This document shows positions 17,550 to 25,396 of a stretch of DNA of 42,096 nt, piece after piece. The first letter of the stretch is position 1. Every line of letters begins with the position of its first letter. Both the position numbers and the translations under genes were made by a program. The DNA is from Bacillota bacterium (GTDB lineage: Bacteria; Bacillota; Dethiobacteria; DTU022; UBA8154): positions 1-42,096 of the forward strand of contig JAAZMP010000106.1 of the NCBI GenBank assembly GCA_012798755.1, read 5' to 3'. The notes under the pieces were generated by a model. It did no database searches and was not told the DNA's origin. It saw only the letters and a list, made by a program, of their open reading frames with translations.

Positions 17550-18566
17550 TTGTCAGCTAACCTTACACCACAATATTACGCTGCTGAAGAAGCTTTCCGG
17601 AGCGCATCTACAGCAGAGGAAAAAATAGAGGCCTTGCAGGAGATGCTGGCCTTAATTCCCAAACACAAAGGAACAGAAAAAATACAGGCAGATATCAAAA
17701 GGCGTCTTTCCAAGCTACGTCAAGAAGGCGAGAAAAAACCAAAAACATCCCGTTATAACCCCTTCCATATAGAAAAGCAGGGCGCCGGACAGGTAGTCCT
17801 GGTGGGCTACCCCAACGTGGGAAAATCGTCCCTGCTTGCCGCTTTGACCAGGGCTAAACCAAAAATTGCCGAATTTCCTTTCACTACATCTATCCCCCTG
17901 GTGGGCATGATACCCTATAAAGACATCCTTATTCAGCTTGTGGACACTCCTCCGCTTAGCGATGGCGAAGCACCAACGGGGCTTTTAAACGTTTTACGGG
18001 GAGGAGATCTTTTGCTGATTATAGTCGATGCCGGCAGCGATGAATGCCTGGAACAACTTGCAGAAACGCTTTCTTTTCTCATAGAAAAAAGAATTATAAG
18101 AAAACCGGCCGCTGGAAAAACCTCAGAAGATGATAGCGAAAATGATCATGTTAATGAAAATGACAGTTTTCAAAGATACCTTCCGTACTCTGTAATAATT
18201 AATAAAATGGACCTACCGCAAAGCAAGGATAATATAGAAATCCTAAGGGAATTAATGCCGGGAATTCCTTTCACCTGCATTTCCACACTGGAAGAAAATA
18301 ATTTACATTCATTAAAAGAACAGATATACCGGAATCTGGATATTATTAGGGTCTACACCAAGGCACCCGGCAAAGAGCCCGATCTGAACACTCCATTTGT
18401 TCTCCAAAACGGCGATACAGTTCTCGATCTGGCCAACAACATTCATCGTGATTTCCCCGAACTTCTGAAAAATGCCAGGGTATGGGGCTCGGCCAAGTTC
18501 GAAGGCCAAACCGTAGCACGGGATTATATCCTTAAAGACGGCGACATTGTAGAACTAAACATCTAA
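17550..18566 (+). CDS. TGS-domain GTPase of the Obg/DRG type
   Basis: P-loop GTPase of 338 residues. A helical N-terminal region (about 1-70) precedes the G domain: G1 GYPNVGKSSL (about 90-99), G2-region Thr in FPFTTSIPLVG, G3 region LVDTPPLS (DxxG is DTPP, so the invariant Gly is replaced), G4 NKMD (in VIINKMDLPQ), then a C-terminal TGS domain (about 270-338, ending DYILKDGDIVELNI). The family often acts on ribosomes or in stress signalling, but its exact function is not known. Start is TTG 17550 with GGAGGTGA at good spacing. An acidic insert (EDDSENDHVNENDS, about 191-204) separates G3 and G4. It stands alone, convergent with the histidine kinase gene. Confidence 0.85.
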   Translation: MSANLTPQYYAAEEAFRSASTAEEKIEALQEMLALIPKHKGTEKIQADIKRRLSKLRQEGEKKPKTSRYNPFHIEKQGAGQVVLVGYPNVGKSSLLAALTRAKPKIAEFPFTTSIPLVGMIPYKDILIQLVDTPPLSDGEAPTGLLNVLRGGDLLLIIVDAGSDECLEQLAETLSFLIEKRIIRKPAAGKTSEDDSENDHVNENDSFQRYLPYSVIINKMDLPQSKDNIEILRELMPGIPFTCISTLEENNLHSLKEQIYRNLDIIRVYTKAPGKEPDLNTPFVLQNGDTVLDLANNIHRDFPELLKNARVWGSAKFEGQTVARDYILKDGDIVELNI

Positions 18567-18639
18567 ACCGTTTTCTGCCTTAAATTCCGCTTACACTTGC
18601 TTGCTTACTTACCAAAGCAACCTGATTTTTATGCCTTAC

Positions 18640-20055
18640 CTACGGTAGCAAGGGAATGTTGATATCCAACGTGGTTCCATAACCGGGAGAAGATATGATC
18701 TTAAACTCCCCCCCTACAAGGGATATTCTTTCCCGCATAGAGATAAGGCCAAAACTTGCCCCCGTACCCTGTACATTTTCTTCTTTAAATTCTTCCGGTT
18801 CAAACCCTACTCCATCATCCTCAATAGTAAGCAGCAATATTTCCTTGCGACAATCCAGTAATATGTTTACATTTTCAGCATCTGCATGTCGTGCGATATT
18901 GGTCAAGGCCTCCTGGGTAACCCGGTAAATACAGATTTCTATTTCCGGGGAAAGCCGTCGTTTTTCCAAACCTTCTATCTGTAGATCAATTTCCCAGCCG
19001 GCAGACTCCCGGTACTTACTGACAAATGTTTCCAAGGCGGCTTTTAACCCCAGATCAACCAGGGGAGCAGGAGTAAGCCTCCAAACCAGCAAGCGCACCT
19101 GTTCCAAGGATTGCAATAAAAGCCGGCGGAATTCAACGGTTTTTTGTTCCAACTCATCCAAATTAGAGGATTCTTGCAGCAAGCTCAGGGAAATCATCAG
19201 CGTGTTTAGCATCTGACCTGTTTCATCATGGAGTTCCCGGGAAATTCTGCGGCGTTCCTCCTCTTGCGAGGAAATAAGCCTTTTTAGCAGACGATCTCTG
19301 GCTAGCTGTGCTTGCGCAAGCCGTCCTGTCATAATGTTAAAAGCTTCGGCCAAGGCACTTAATTCGTCTTTTGAGCTGACTTTAACTTTTTGCGAAAGAT
19401 CCCCGCCGGCCACGGCTTGAACTGACTTCAAAAGAGAATTGAGAGGTCTTATAGTGGTAAAAGTAGTTATAAAAAAGACAATAGTGCTTACAATCACAAA
19501 AGTTGCGGCAAAAATAAGCAAAAGCCGGCGTGTAGCTGTAGCCAACGCATCCTGCAAGCTGTAGTCCACCACTCCTACGCGAGCTACTTTCCCCGGCTCC
19601 TGGCTGGGGAAAACCGGTACTGCTACCTCCCACAGTACACCTTCTTCAGTTTGAAATTTTTTTAAGCTATACCCCTTTTTGCTTATTTCATGCTTAACAT
19701 CCAAAAGATCCGGGGGGAAATATTCCTTAAACGTATGGATCAAGACATTACCGTCATCATCCGTAAAAAAAACATAGGCTACATCTTTGTTGTTTTCAAG
19801 CGTATGGTAGACCAGCTGGTGTAAATTGAAAATGTTGCCTGTAAGAAGGGGTTCTACACTTCGGGCGGCAACATCACGGGCTATGGAAATGCTTTTCTGG
19901 TCCAACTGTTCGGCTAGGGCATCGCGTAAAATAGTGTGCACGTAAAATACAGTACACAACATCAGCACGATAGTCAGCCCCAAAACAATGCCCACAACCT
20001 TAGTACGTATTCCCAGAGCGGGTACTTTTCCTTTCAAACGGGAAATAATGTTCAT
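18640..20055 (-). CDS. Sensor histidine kinase, NarX/DegS type (HisKA_3), with CACHE-like sensor and HAMP
   Basis: Membrane sensor kinase of 471 residues. Transmembrane helix at about 19-41, extracytoplasmic sensor at about 45-175 (single CACHE-like: YVFFTDDDGNVLIHT), second helix at about 178-199, HAMP at about 200-252, dimerisation box with the phospho-acceptor His276 (RRRISRELHDETGQ), and a HATPase domain with N box (EALTNIARHADA) and G boxes (EDDGVGFEP, FGLISMRERI). It overlaps the upstream PhnD-like lipoprotein gene by four bases, so the two proteins are made together; the lipoprotein probably presents a ligand to the kinase (inference). No response regulator is adjacent; the nearest of the matching NarL/LuxR type is at 28985-29662. 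Confidence 0.93.
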   Translation of the reverse strand: MNIISRLKGKVPALGIRTKVVGIVLGLTIVLMLCTVFYVHTILRDALAEQLDQKSISIARDVAARSVEPLLTGNIFNLHQLVYHTLENNKDVAYVFFTDDDGNVLIHTFKEYFPPDLLDVKHEISKKGYSLKKFQTEEGVLWEVAVPVFPSQEPGKVARVGVVDYSLQDALATATRRLLLIFAATFVIVSTIVFFITTFTTIRPLNSLLKSVQAVAGGDLSQKVKVSSKDELSALAEAFNIMTGRLAQAQLARDRLLKRLISSQEEERRRISRELHDETGQMLNTLMISLSLLQESSNLDELEQKTVEFRRLLLQSLEQVRLLVWRLTPAPLVDLGLKAALETFVSKYRESAGWEIDLQIEGLEKRRLSPEIEICIYRVTQEALTNIARHADAENVNILLDCRKEILLLTIEDDGVGFEPEEFKEENVQGTGASFGLISMRERISLVGGEFKIISSPGYGTTLDINIPLLP

Positions 20056-21089
20056 TTGGCCGGGTCCTCCTCAACAACAGCCGGCAGCTCGCTTTCCCGA
20101 CCTTTTAAGATATCAGCCTGGCTGCCTTCTTCCGCTTCTGCCAGGATCCGACGGATAACGTCATAATTTTCATCATTGCCGGAAACGAAACATTCGACCC
20201 CCATTTCAGCCAAGGCTTCCCGCCCTTTTATATCATTGTGCATTACGGAAAAAATATCTTTAAGTTTTTCCCGGAACTCAACCGGAACGCTGGAGCTGAC
20301 AACTATGGGAGGGTTGCCTACCGCAGGCGAAGTTTCAATGATTCGCGTTTTTCCTTCTAATTCCGGATTTTTTTCCAGCAGGTAGTTGTAAACGACACTA
20401 TCTACCGCAGCGCCCCTGACCCACCCTTCCGTAACTGCGATGACGGAACTGTCGTTGCTATAACTGTAGATAGTATCCGAAAAGAAAGTTTCAGGCCTCT
20501 TGCCCATTTGGCTTAAGCGGCAAAGAACATAAAGTTTGCCGGGAAAAGAAAGAGGATCTGTAAAAAGAAACTTTTCACCCCTTAGATCCTCAAGGGAGTA
20601 AACATTGCTTTTATCCGGTACAATGATGTAGGAATGGTGCTCATTTTGTCCCTTTATCTGTGGTATGGCCAGCAGCTCGATCTCGCCGCTTTTTTCCAAT
20701 TCAATGTAGGACCTGCTGCCCACAAAAGCAATATCGGCGAGGCTTTGTTTGAGCAGTTGGTCTATCTCGGCATAAGTAGAACGCAATACCAGCTCTACCG
20801 GTTGTTCCAATTTATCCGACAAGTACGCCAAAAGCTTAAGGTAATTTTCTCTTGTCTGCAAAGGTGAAAACACCGGGGCCACAGCCAGGCGGACGTAAAC
20901 CGCCTCCGGGCCAAAGGAATCAGGAACGTTTGGTTGGTAATTTGGAGTAGGTGCAGTAACTGTATCCAGGTTTTCCGGAGGATTAAGTTTTAGTTCCGGG
21001 TAAATAGGACGGCAACCGGCAAACAAGCCAACCGCCAGCATAAATAGGAAAAAGAAACCAAAGCACTGCTTGGCCCTTTTGTCAAACAA
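20052..21089 (-). CDS. PhnD-like substrate-binding lipoprotein coupled to a histidine kinase
   Basis: Periplasmic-binding-protein fold of the PhnD (phosphate/phosphite/phosphonate) superfamily, about 345 residues. Lipoprotein signal FGFFFLFMLAVGLFAGC with lipidated Cys near residue 25. The PhnD-like body starts at VYVRLAVAPVFSP and includes DIAFVGSRSYIEL and the YSLEDLRGEKFLFTDPLSFPG block. Start placed at TTG 21089, which has GGAGGTG about six bases upstream; the frame extends further up without a ribosome binding site. No ABC permease or ATPase is nearby and the gene overlaps the kinase by four bases, so a sensing rather than transport role is likely. The ligand cannot be read from sequence. 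Confidence 0.88.
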   Translation of the reverse strand: MFDKRAKQCFGFFFLFMLAVGLFAGCRPIYPELKLNPPENLDTVTAPTPNYQPNVPDSFGPEAVYVRLAVAPVFSPLQTRENYLKLLAYLSDKLEQPVELVLRSTYAEIDQLLKQSLADIAFVGSRSYIELEKSGEIELLAIPQIKGQNEHHSYIIVPDKSNVYSLEDLRGEKFLFTDPLSFPGKLYVLCRLSQMGKRPETFFSDTIYSYSNDSSVIAVTEGWVRGAAVDSVVYNYLLEKNPELEGKTRIIETSPAVGNPPIVVSSSVPVEFREKLKDIFSVMHNDIKGREALAEMGVECFVSGNDENYDVIRRILAEAEEGSQADILKGRESELPAVVEEDPAK

Positions 21090-21121
21090 TGGAACACCTC
21101 CATTTTCCTTGTAGATCCGGC

Positions 21122-21166
21122 GCCGCCTGCTTAGCGGCATCGCCGGAAATGAAAAACATTACCGGC
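21122..21166. other. Two tandem hairpins between rex and the PhnD-like gene
   Basis: First hairpin GCCGC-N7-GCGGC (21122-21138); second, with GCCGG (21142-21146) and CCGGC (21162-21166) arms, extends inward by four more pairs after one mismatch around an A5 loop. No T-run follows on the minus strand, so they are not classical terminators for rex. Confidence 0.5.
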
Positions 21167-21202
21167 ATACATTTTAGGGTAAGACTTTCCTAATAATCCT
21201 GG

Positions 21203-21865
21203 TTATTTTTTTGCCAATATTTTATTTTTTTCCTTGTGCAGCATAGTAGCATAGTAGATGATACTTTGCAACTCAGCGCTCAAATCAGCGTTGTGCACAT
21301 AAATTCCCTTCATTGCTGGCAATTTTACCGGAGCAAAATTATAGATTACATTTATTCCGCTTTCCACAATGCTCTGAAACCCTGCCTGGGCATGTTCTGC
21401 CGGAACAGTCAACACAGCAGCCCTGATATCCTGTTTTTTTGCCGTTTCCTTTAATCTGGAAATGTGCAAAACTTCAACATCCAATATTTTTTTCCCAACA
21501 ATTGCCGGATCTATATCAAAAGCGGCCGCTACGTTAACATAGGGATTTTTTGTTACATTGTAACGGGTAATGGCAATACCCAGATGCCCGACGCCGACAA
21601 CAACTATATTAGTTTGTTCATCCAAGCCAATTATTTTAAGGATCTTTTCCCTTAAGAATTTCGTATTATAACCCTTTCCTCTTGTACCAAAGGCTCCAAA
21701 GTAAGCGAGATCTTTTCTGATCTGTTCCGCAGTAAAACCGGTCCGCGAGCTCAGTTCTTGAGAAGATGTGACCTGGATACCGCTCTCAATTAAATGATCT
21801 AGCTTTCTTAAATAAAGTGGCAACCGCCTAACAGTTGATTGGGGTGTCATATTTTGATATTTCAT
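21203..21865 (-). CDS. rex: Redox-sensing transcriptional repressor Rex
   Basis: NADH/NAD+-sensing repressor of fermentation and redox genes, 220 residues. The N-terminal winged helix (about 8-80: STVRRLPLYLRKLDHL, SSQELSSRTGFTAEQIRKDLAYFGAFGTRGKGY) is followed by a Rossmann domain with GVGHLGIAI (about 97-105) and the C-terminal helix ELQSIIYYATMLHKEKNK used for dimer contact. Length is normal. It lies between the electron-transfer operon (22209-28475) and the PhnD/kinase pair. In Clostridia Rex commonly controls thl/hbd/crt and other NADH-linked genes, several of which occur here. I found no clear consensus Rex site upstream of those genes. Confidence 0.97.
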   Translation of the reverse strand: MKYQNMTPQSTVRRLPLYLRKLDHLIESGIQVTSSQELSSRTGFTAEQIRKDLAYFGAFGTRGKGYNTKFLREKILKIIGLDEQTNIVVVGVGHLGIAITRYNVTKNPYVNVAAAFDIDPAIVGKKILDVEVLHISRLKETAKKQDIRAAVLTVPAEHAQAGFQSIVESGINVIYNFAPVKLPAMKGIYVHNADLSAELQSIIYYATMLHKEKNKILAKK

Positions 21866-21954
21866 TTATGATTATTTGCCTCCTTAGCACAAATAAAGAT
21901 CTGTATTTTCCCTAACTTATTAAAAATTTTGGGCTTTCTCATTTATATAAAACG

Positions 21955-21993
21955 AATAGCGGCACTGGTTGCAGAAAAGGCCGCTATTTTTTT
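21955..21993. terminator. Rho-independent terminator between apbE copy 2 and rex
   Basis: Perfect 9-bp stem: AATAGCGGC (21955-21963) and GCCGCTATT (21980-21988), 16-base loop. The plus strand has a seven-T run straight after it; the minus strand has CGTTTTATAT. It could end the minus-strand electron-transfer operon before rex, though the T-run is better on the plus strand. Confidence 0.65.
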
Positions 21994-22117
21994 CGTTTCG
22001 ATCGCAGCCGAGGTATTTTATGCATTTAAGACGCTATTTCTTTTTACGGACAAACAAAGTCCGGTATTTGCCTGGTTAAGGACCCTCTTTTTCAGTGGTT
22101 TCGGACGAACCTGTTGA

Positions 22118-22299
22118 GAACACGGGGAACACGCGGGGACGGACCTGTTGTGTTGTTGCAATATTGTTGCCGTCATCATGAACAACGCAATAGATTTGTT
22201 CCAGCATTTCATAGATGGCAAGCTAACAACACAGAAGGTCCGTCCCCGCGTGTTGTAGATGGCAAGCTAACAACACAGAAGGTCCGTCCCCGCGTGTTG
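22118..22299. mobile_element. Non-autonomous inverted-repeat element (MITE-like), copy A
   Basis: Left arm (from 22118) and core closely match the element at 29795-29946, including the shared inner stretch AACAACGCAATAGATTTG. The right arm is shorter and diverged (GGACCTTCTGTG instead of GGACCTGTTGTG on the minus strand) and is followed by a 44-bp tandem copy of itself. No transposase is encoded. The element overlaps the 3' end of apbE copy 2 and supplies its last codons. Confidence 0.8.
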
Positions 22300-23342
22300 C
22301 CAATCTGGCGTCCAAGGCGGAAATTCTTGGAATAAACGATCTCGCCTGAATCCAGCACCCATAGGGCCTCCACGCCGGCAAGGCTGTCAATAAATTCCCG
22401 GCCCATTTCAAGGGGCATAATAAAGACAGCCGTGGACAGGGCATCGGCAAGGCCGGAGTCGGGGCATACTACCGTAACACTTTTAAAGTACGACGCGGGC
22501 AAAAGAGTGCCCGGATCGATGATGTGGTGGAACATTGTTCCTTCAACAGTATAATATCGTTCGTACGACCCGCTGGATACAACGGAGCAATCTGTTATAA
22601 ACAGATTGCATAGATCTGCATCAGGTTCTTCCTTGTCCGGGTTTTTAACGGCAATATTCCAGGGCTCTTCACCGTTTTTCCCCGATTTGCCACCCAGGGC
22701 ACGCACATTTCCCCCCACACTAATCAAAAGAGAAGAAACGCCTTTTTCTTCTAAATGCCGGGCTACTTGTTCGACAGCATATCCTTTGGCTACTGCCCCT
22801 ACATCGAGGCTCATTTTAGGATCGGCGAGATATACTGTCTGCGCTTCTTCGTCTATCTTAATGTTTTCTATGCTGCTGTGCCTGGCCGCCGCCTCCAGTA
22901 GCTCCTTGGCGGGCAGCTCAGCACTTTGAGGATCTAAGATACCTTTTTCTCTATACTCATGCCATATCCTGAGCACCGCCCCCAAAGCAATATTTAGTTT
23001 GCCGTGCGTCGTGTAGTACAGCTCTTTGGCAAAAGATAGCAAGGAAATGATCTTTTTGTCGACTTTTACCGGTTTTATACCAGCGTTGTCGTTTATAGTT
23101 TTAAGGTTATTAAGGCCTTCATAGCTGTTATAGATATCAAATAGTCTGTGATACTCTGCAAGCTGCTCTTTTATCTGCCCGGTATGTTCGACAAATTCTT
23201 CTTTGCTTTCCGAGTAACCTACGACAATGGTTACAGTGTCGAAAATTGAGAGAAATTCCGCCCGGTACCTCTCTGTCTTTTTCGCGCATCCAGATGCGAC
23301 CAATAGCGAAACAGCAGCTATAATACAGATAAATCGTTTCAT
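22209..23342 (-). CDS. FAD:protein FMN transferase (ApbE/FmnB-like), copy 2, with repeat-derived C-terminal tail
   Basis: Second ApbE paralogue, 377 residues, lipoprotein signal (FICIIAAVSLLVASGC, lipidated Cys about 19). Catalytic landmarks: KLNIALGAVLRIWHEYR, SLDVGAVAKGYAVEQ, LLISVGGNVRALG, VVSSGSYERYY, FHHIIDPGTLLPAS and LADALSTAVFIMP. The body would normally end near GEIVYSKNF (about residue 343); the last 28 or so residues are read from the two tandem arms of the inverted-repeat element and are not ApbE sequence. ATG 23342 has AAAGGGG upstream. Last gene of the ndh-dmkB-dmkA-pplA-apbE operon, so the adjacent PplA-like lipoprotein is its likely substrate, as FmnB is for PplA in Listeria (inference). 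Confidence 0.92.
   Translation of the reverse strand: MKRFICIIAAVSLLVASGCAKKTERYRAEFLSIFDTVTIVVGYSESKEEFVEHTGQIKEQLAEYHRLFDIYNSYEGLNNLKTINDNAGIKPVKVDKKIISLLSFAKELYYTTHGKLNIALGAVLRIWHEYREKGILDPQSAELPAKELLEAAARHSSIENIKIDEEAQTVYLADPKMSLDVGAVAKGYAVEQVARHLEEKGVSSLLISVGGNVRALGGKSGKNGEEPWNIAVKNPDKEEPDADLCNLFITDCSVVSSGSYERYYTVEGTMFHHIIDPGTLLPASYFKSVTVVCPDSGLADALSTAVFIMPLEMGREFIDSLAGVEALWVLDSGEIVYSKNFRLGRQIGNTRGRTFCVVSLPSTTRGDGPSVLLACHL
22212..22299. repeat. 44-bp tandem duplication in element copy A
   Basis: Two identical consecutive 44-bp units, 22212-22255 and 22256-22299. Each contains the right arm of the inverted-repeat element with the GTCCGTCCCCGCGTGTTG end. On the minus strand both are inside the apbE copy 2 frame. 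Confidence 0.95.
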
Positions 23343-23384
23343 ATTTAAGGCCCCTTTTGCACAAATTCTAGCTGGCCAGGGATA

Positions 23385-24383
23385 CTACCTGGCAGCGGCT
23401 TTAGCAAGTGCAGTTTTAAAATCTTTTATAGAGATAGTCACTGAAGACTGCAGGTCGCTGCCTGTGGCATTTCCTTCCGCACTGACAGCAACATTATCCA
23501 CCTCGGAAAAAGTTTTACCTGTTACATATTGGGCAAACGCCGCTGCTTGTTCATTCCACTCTTTGCCGATTGTAGAGGCATCTTTCATCCCATAGTTTTT
23601 CCCAAGTTCATTTTTAGATCTGACCTTCGCTGTTAGGTCGCTTAATATTTGACCAGAGGTGTCAAAATTGATATCTCCTTGAGTAGCATCGATGATACAG
23701 CTAGTGATTTTGCCCTTTGAATCTTTGCTTGCAGCCGCATAGATAGAATAAACCTCTGCAAGGCCCGGTTCTTCATCAGTAGCGCTTGCAGACTTGCTCA
23801 TGGTGGTCACTATGCCAAGGGCCAGTTCATCGGCGGATGAGGCTCCAAGTTTTTGGGCCTGCGCCACAGCTTTTTCGATTCCCTCGACAAATCCGCCGAT
23901 CGATATGGTTACCGATGTTTTAAGATCGGAATCCAAAGCTTTACCACTTTCATCCACGGAGATGCCTTTGATCTGCTCGACCGTTTTTCCCACCGCATAC
24001 GCGGCAAATGCCATCGCCTGCTCATTCCATTCCTTTCCAATGGCAGAGGCTTCACCCATCCCGTAGCCACCGGCAAGTTCGAGCTTGCTTGGAAACACAG
24101 TATCCGTTGGCGTAATAAGCCTGCCGGAAGAGTCGAAATTTATCTTGCTTTGAACTGAGTCGATGATGCAGCCTGCTATTTTGTTATCGCTGTCAACCAT
24201 GACAGCAACAGCTAGCGAATCGATCTGCGCCAACCCCGGCTCGGCATCGGCAGCGAAGGATTTGTGCAGCTCCGTTACCACCGCAAGCCCGGTTTTCAAC
24301 TCCTTCGCTTTAGTCCCGCCACAGCCTGTCAAAAACACAGATGTAAGTAAAAGTACCATTATTGCTGCCAATAGTTTTTTCAT
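23385..24383 (-). CDS. pplA: PplA-like extracellular electron-transfer lipoprotein with two tandem predicted flavinylation domains
   Basis: Surface lipoprotein of 332 residues: signal LAAIMVLLLTSVFLTGC with lipidated Cys21, then two homologous domains (about 28-172 and 184-330). Each holds AEPGLA/EEPGLA, a C-I-I-D-[SA] strand, YGM-x-[ED]-A-S-x-I-G-K-E-W-N-E-Q, a GKT block and a final D-L-[KQ]-[ST]-S-V-T-I-S-I. The last motif (D153 to T159; D310 to T316) has the spacing of the ApbE acceptor pattern D-x-x-[ST]-G-A-[TS] with S-V in place of G-A, so Thr159 and Thr316 are predicted FMN sites. Listeria PplA, the terminal flavoprotein of extracellular electron transfer, has a similar two-site layout. 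The family assignment is by recognition, not search. Its operon partner ApbE fits. Confidence 0.82.
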   Translation of the reverse strand: MKKLLAAIMVLLLTSVFLTGCGGTKAKELKTGLAVVTELHKSFAADAEPGLAQIDSLAVAVMVDSDNKIAGCIIDSVQSKINFDSSGRLITPTDTVFPSKLELAGGYGMGEASAIGKEWNEQAMAFAAYAVGKTVEQIKGISVDESGKALDSDLKTSVTISIGGFVEGIEKAVAQAQKLGASSADELALGIVTTMSKSASATDEEPGLAEVYSIYAAASKDSKGKITSCIIDATQGDINFDTSGQILSDLTAKVRSKNELGKNYGMKDASTIGKEWNEQAAAFAQYVTGKTFSEVDNVAVSAEGNATGSDLQSSVTISIKDFKTALAKAAAR

Positions 24384-24414
24384 AGATTTTTTTGCCCCCT
24401 TATAAATAAATTTT

Positions 24415-25371
24415 TTATTTGAGCGCCGGAAAACCTCCCAGAAGAATTAACAAAATATGGGGTACGATCACGATCAAAAAATTTTTAACCGAAACTATAA
24501 AGGTCGTGCCCTTTACCTGTTTTTCCAAAAATATATTTATGTTCTTCTGCACCCAAAGCAGCGTAACCAGCAGTGCCAAGCTAAAAGGCGTAAGAAAACC
24601 GGCCAACACCATGCCTATTACCGATAGATAAGCCGTGTAGTATAGCGCAGCGAAAAGCCACAAGGCCCTTGGCCCCAGATAATAGGCCAGGGTATACCTT
24701 TTTACCGCCAGATCATTTTTGAGATCACATATATTGTTTGCAAGCATGATATTAGCGGTAAGACAAAAGGGCAGAACAGATAACAGCAAAAGGCCGAGCA
24801 GAGATCTGATATCAAAAAACAAGGAGAGTTTCCCCTCAGTAATAAAGTAGGTAAAAAGCCCGCTTCCCGGAATATTTATATATAAAAGGATAGCCGGAAT
24901 GAGCAGCCCGTAAAAAAAGCCGGACACTATTTCGCCGTAGGGCCCGTGGGAGATAGGAACGGGACCGCATGAATACATAATGCCGAAAAAAAAGCAGAGA
25001 GCTCCCAAAAACAACACTATCACATCAGTAAGGTACACTAAAAACAATCCCCAAAAGATGCTCGCTACAAACAACAATAACAACAAGGCCCGGGCAGTTC
25101 GCAGGGAAAATTGGAGCGCCTGCTGGTTTTTCTTTGTATCGAAATAATTGTTTGCCGCGGTTGCGGTAAGATCGAAGAAAAACATTCCCCCAAAAAGCAC
25201 AGCGGTCTTGAAGAAATCGACTTCGTAGCCCGATGAAATAAGATAGGCCAGCCCCAAAAGGAATGGAAAAACACTTGTTACTTTAGTTTTTATCTCCACA
25301 AAGCTAAGAAACCCTTTTAGAGTATCTGGCAAGATAGTTTCCGCACTTAATCTCCTTGTTATAGTATTCAT
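24415..25371 (-). CDS. dmkA: UbiA-family prenyltransferase (MenA/DmkA-like)
   Basis: Polytopic membrane prenyltransferase of about 318 residues that probably attaches a polyprenyl chain to 1,4-dihydroxy-2-naphthoate to give demethylmenaquinol. About eight or nine hydrophobic helices. The second Asp motif is intact (NNICDLKNDLAVKRYTLAYYLG). The first reads NNYFDTKKN, where the usual pattern is NDxxDxxxD. Start placed at ATG 25371, eight bases after AAAGGAG; the frame extends to 25410 inside the upstream gene. Its neighbours, a polyprenyl diphosphate synthase and a type II NADH dehydrogenase, match the Listeria DmkA-DmkB-Ndh2 set, which makes a separate quinone pool for extracellular electron transfer. 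Confidence 0.85.
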   Translation of the reverse strand: MNTITRRLSAETILPDTLKGFLSFVEIKTKVTSVFPFLLGLAYLISSGYEVDFFKTAVLFGGMFFFDLTATAANNYFDTKKNQQALQFSLRTARALLLLLFVASIFWGLFLVYLTDVIVLFLGALCFFFGIMYSCGPVPISHGPYGEIVSGFFYGLLIPAILLYINIPGSGLFTYFITEGKLSLFFDIRSLLGLLLLSVLPFCLTANIMLANNICDLKNDLAVKRYTLAYYLGPRALWLFAALYYTAYLSVIGMVLAGFLTPFSLALLVTLLWVQKNINIFLEKQVKGTTFIVSVKNFLIVIVPHILLILLGGFPALK

Positions 25372-25396
25372 CCGCTTCGCTCCTTTGGGGGGGCGC

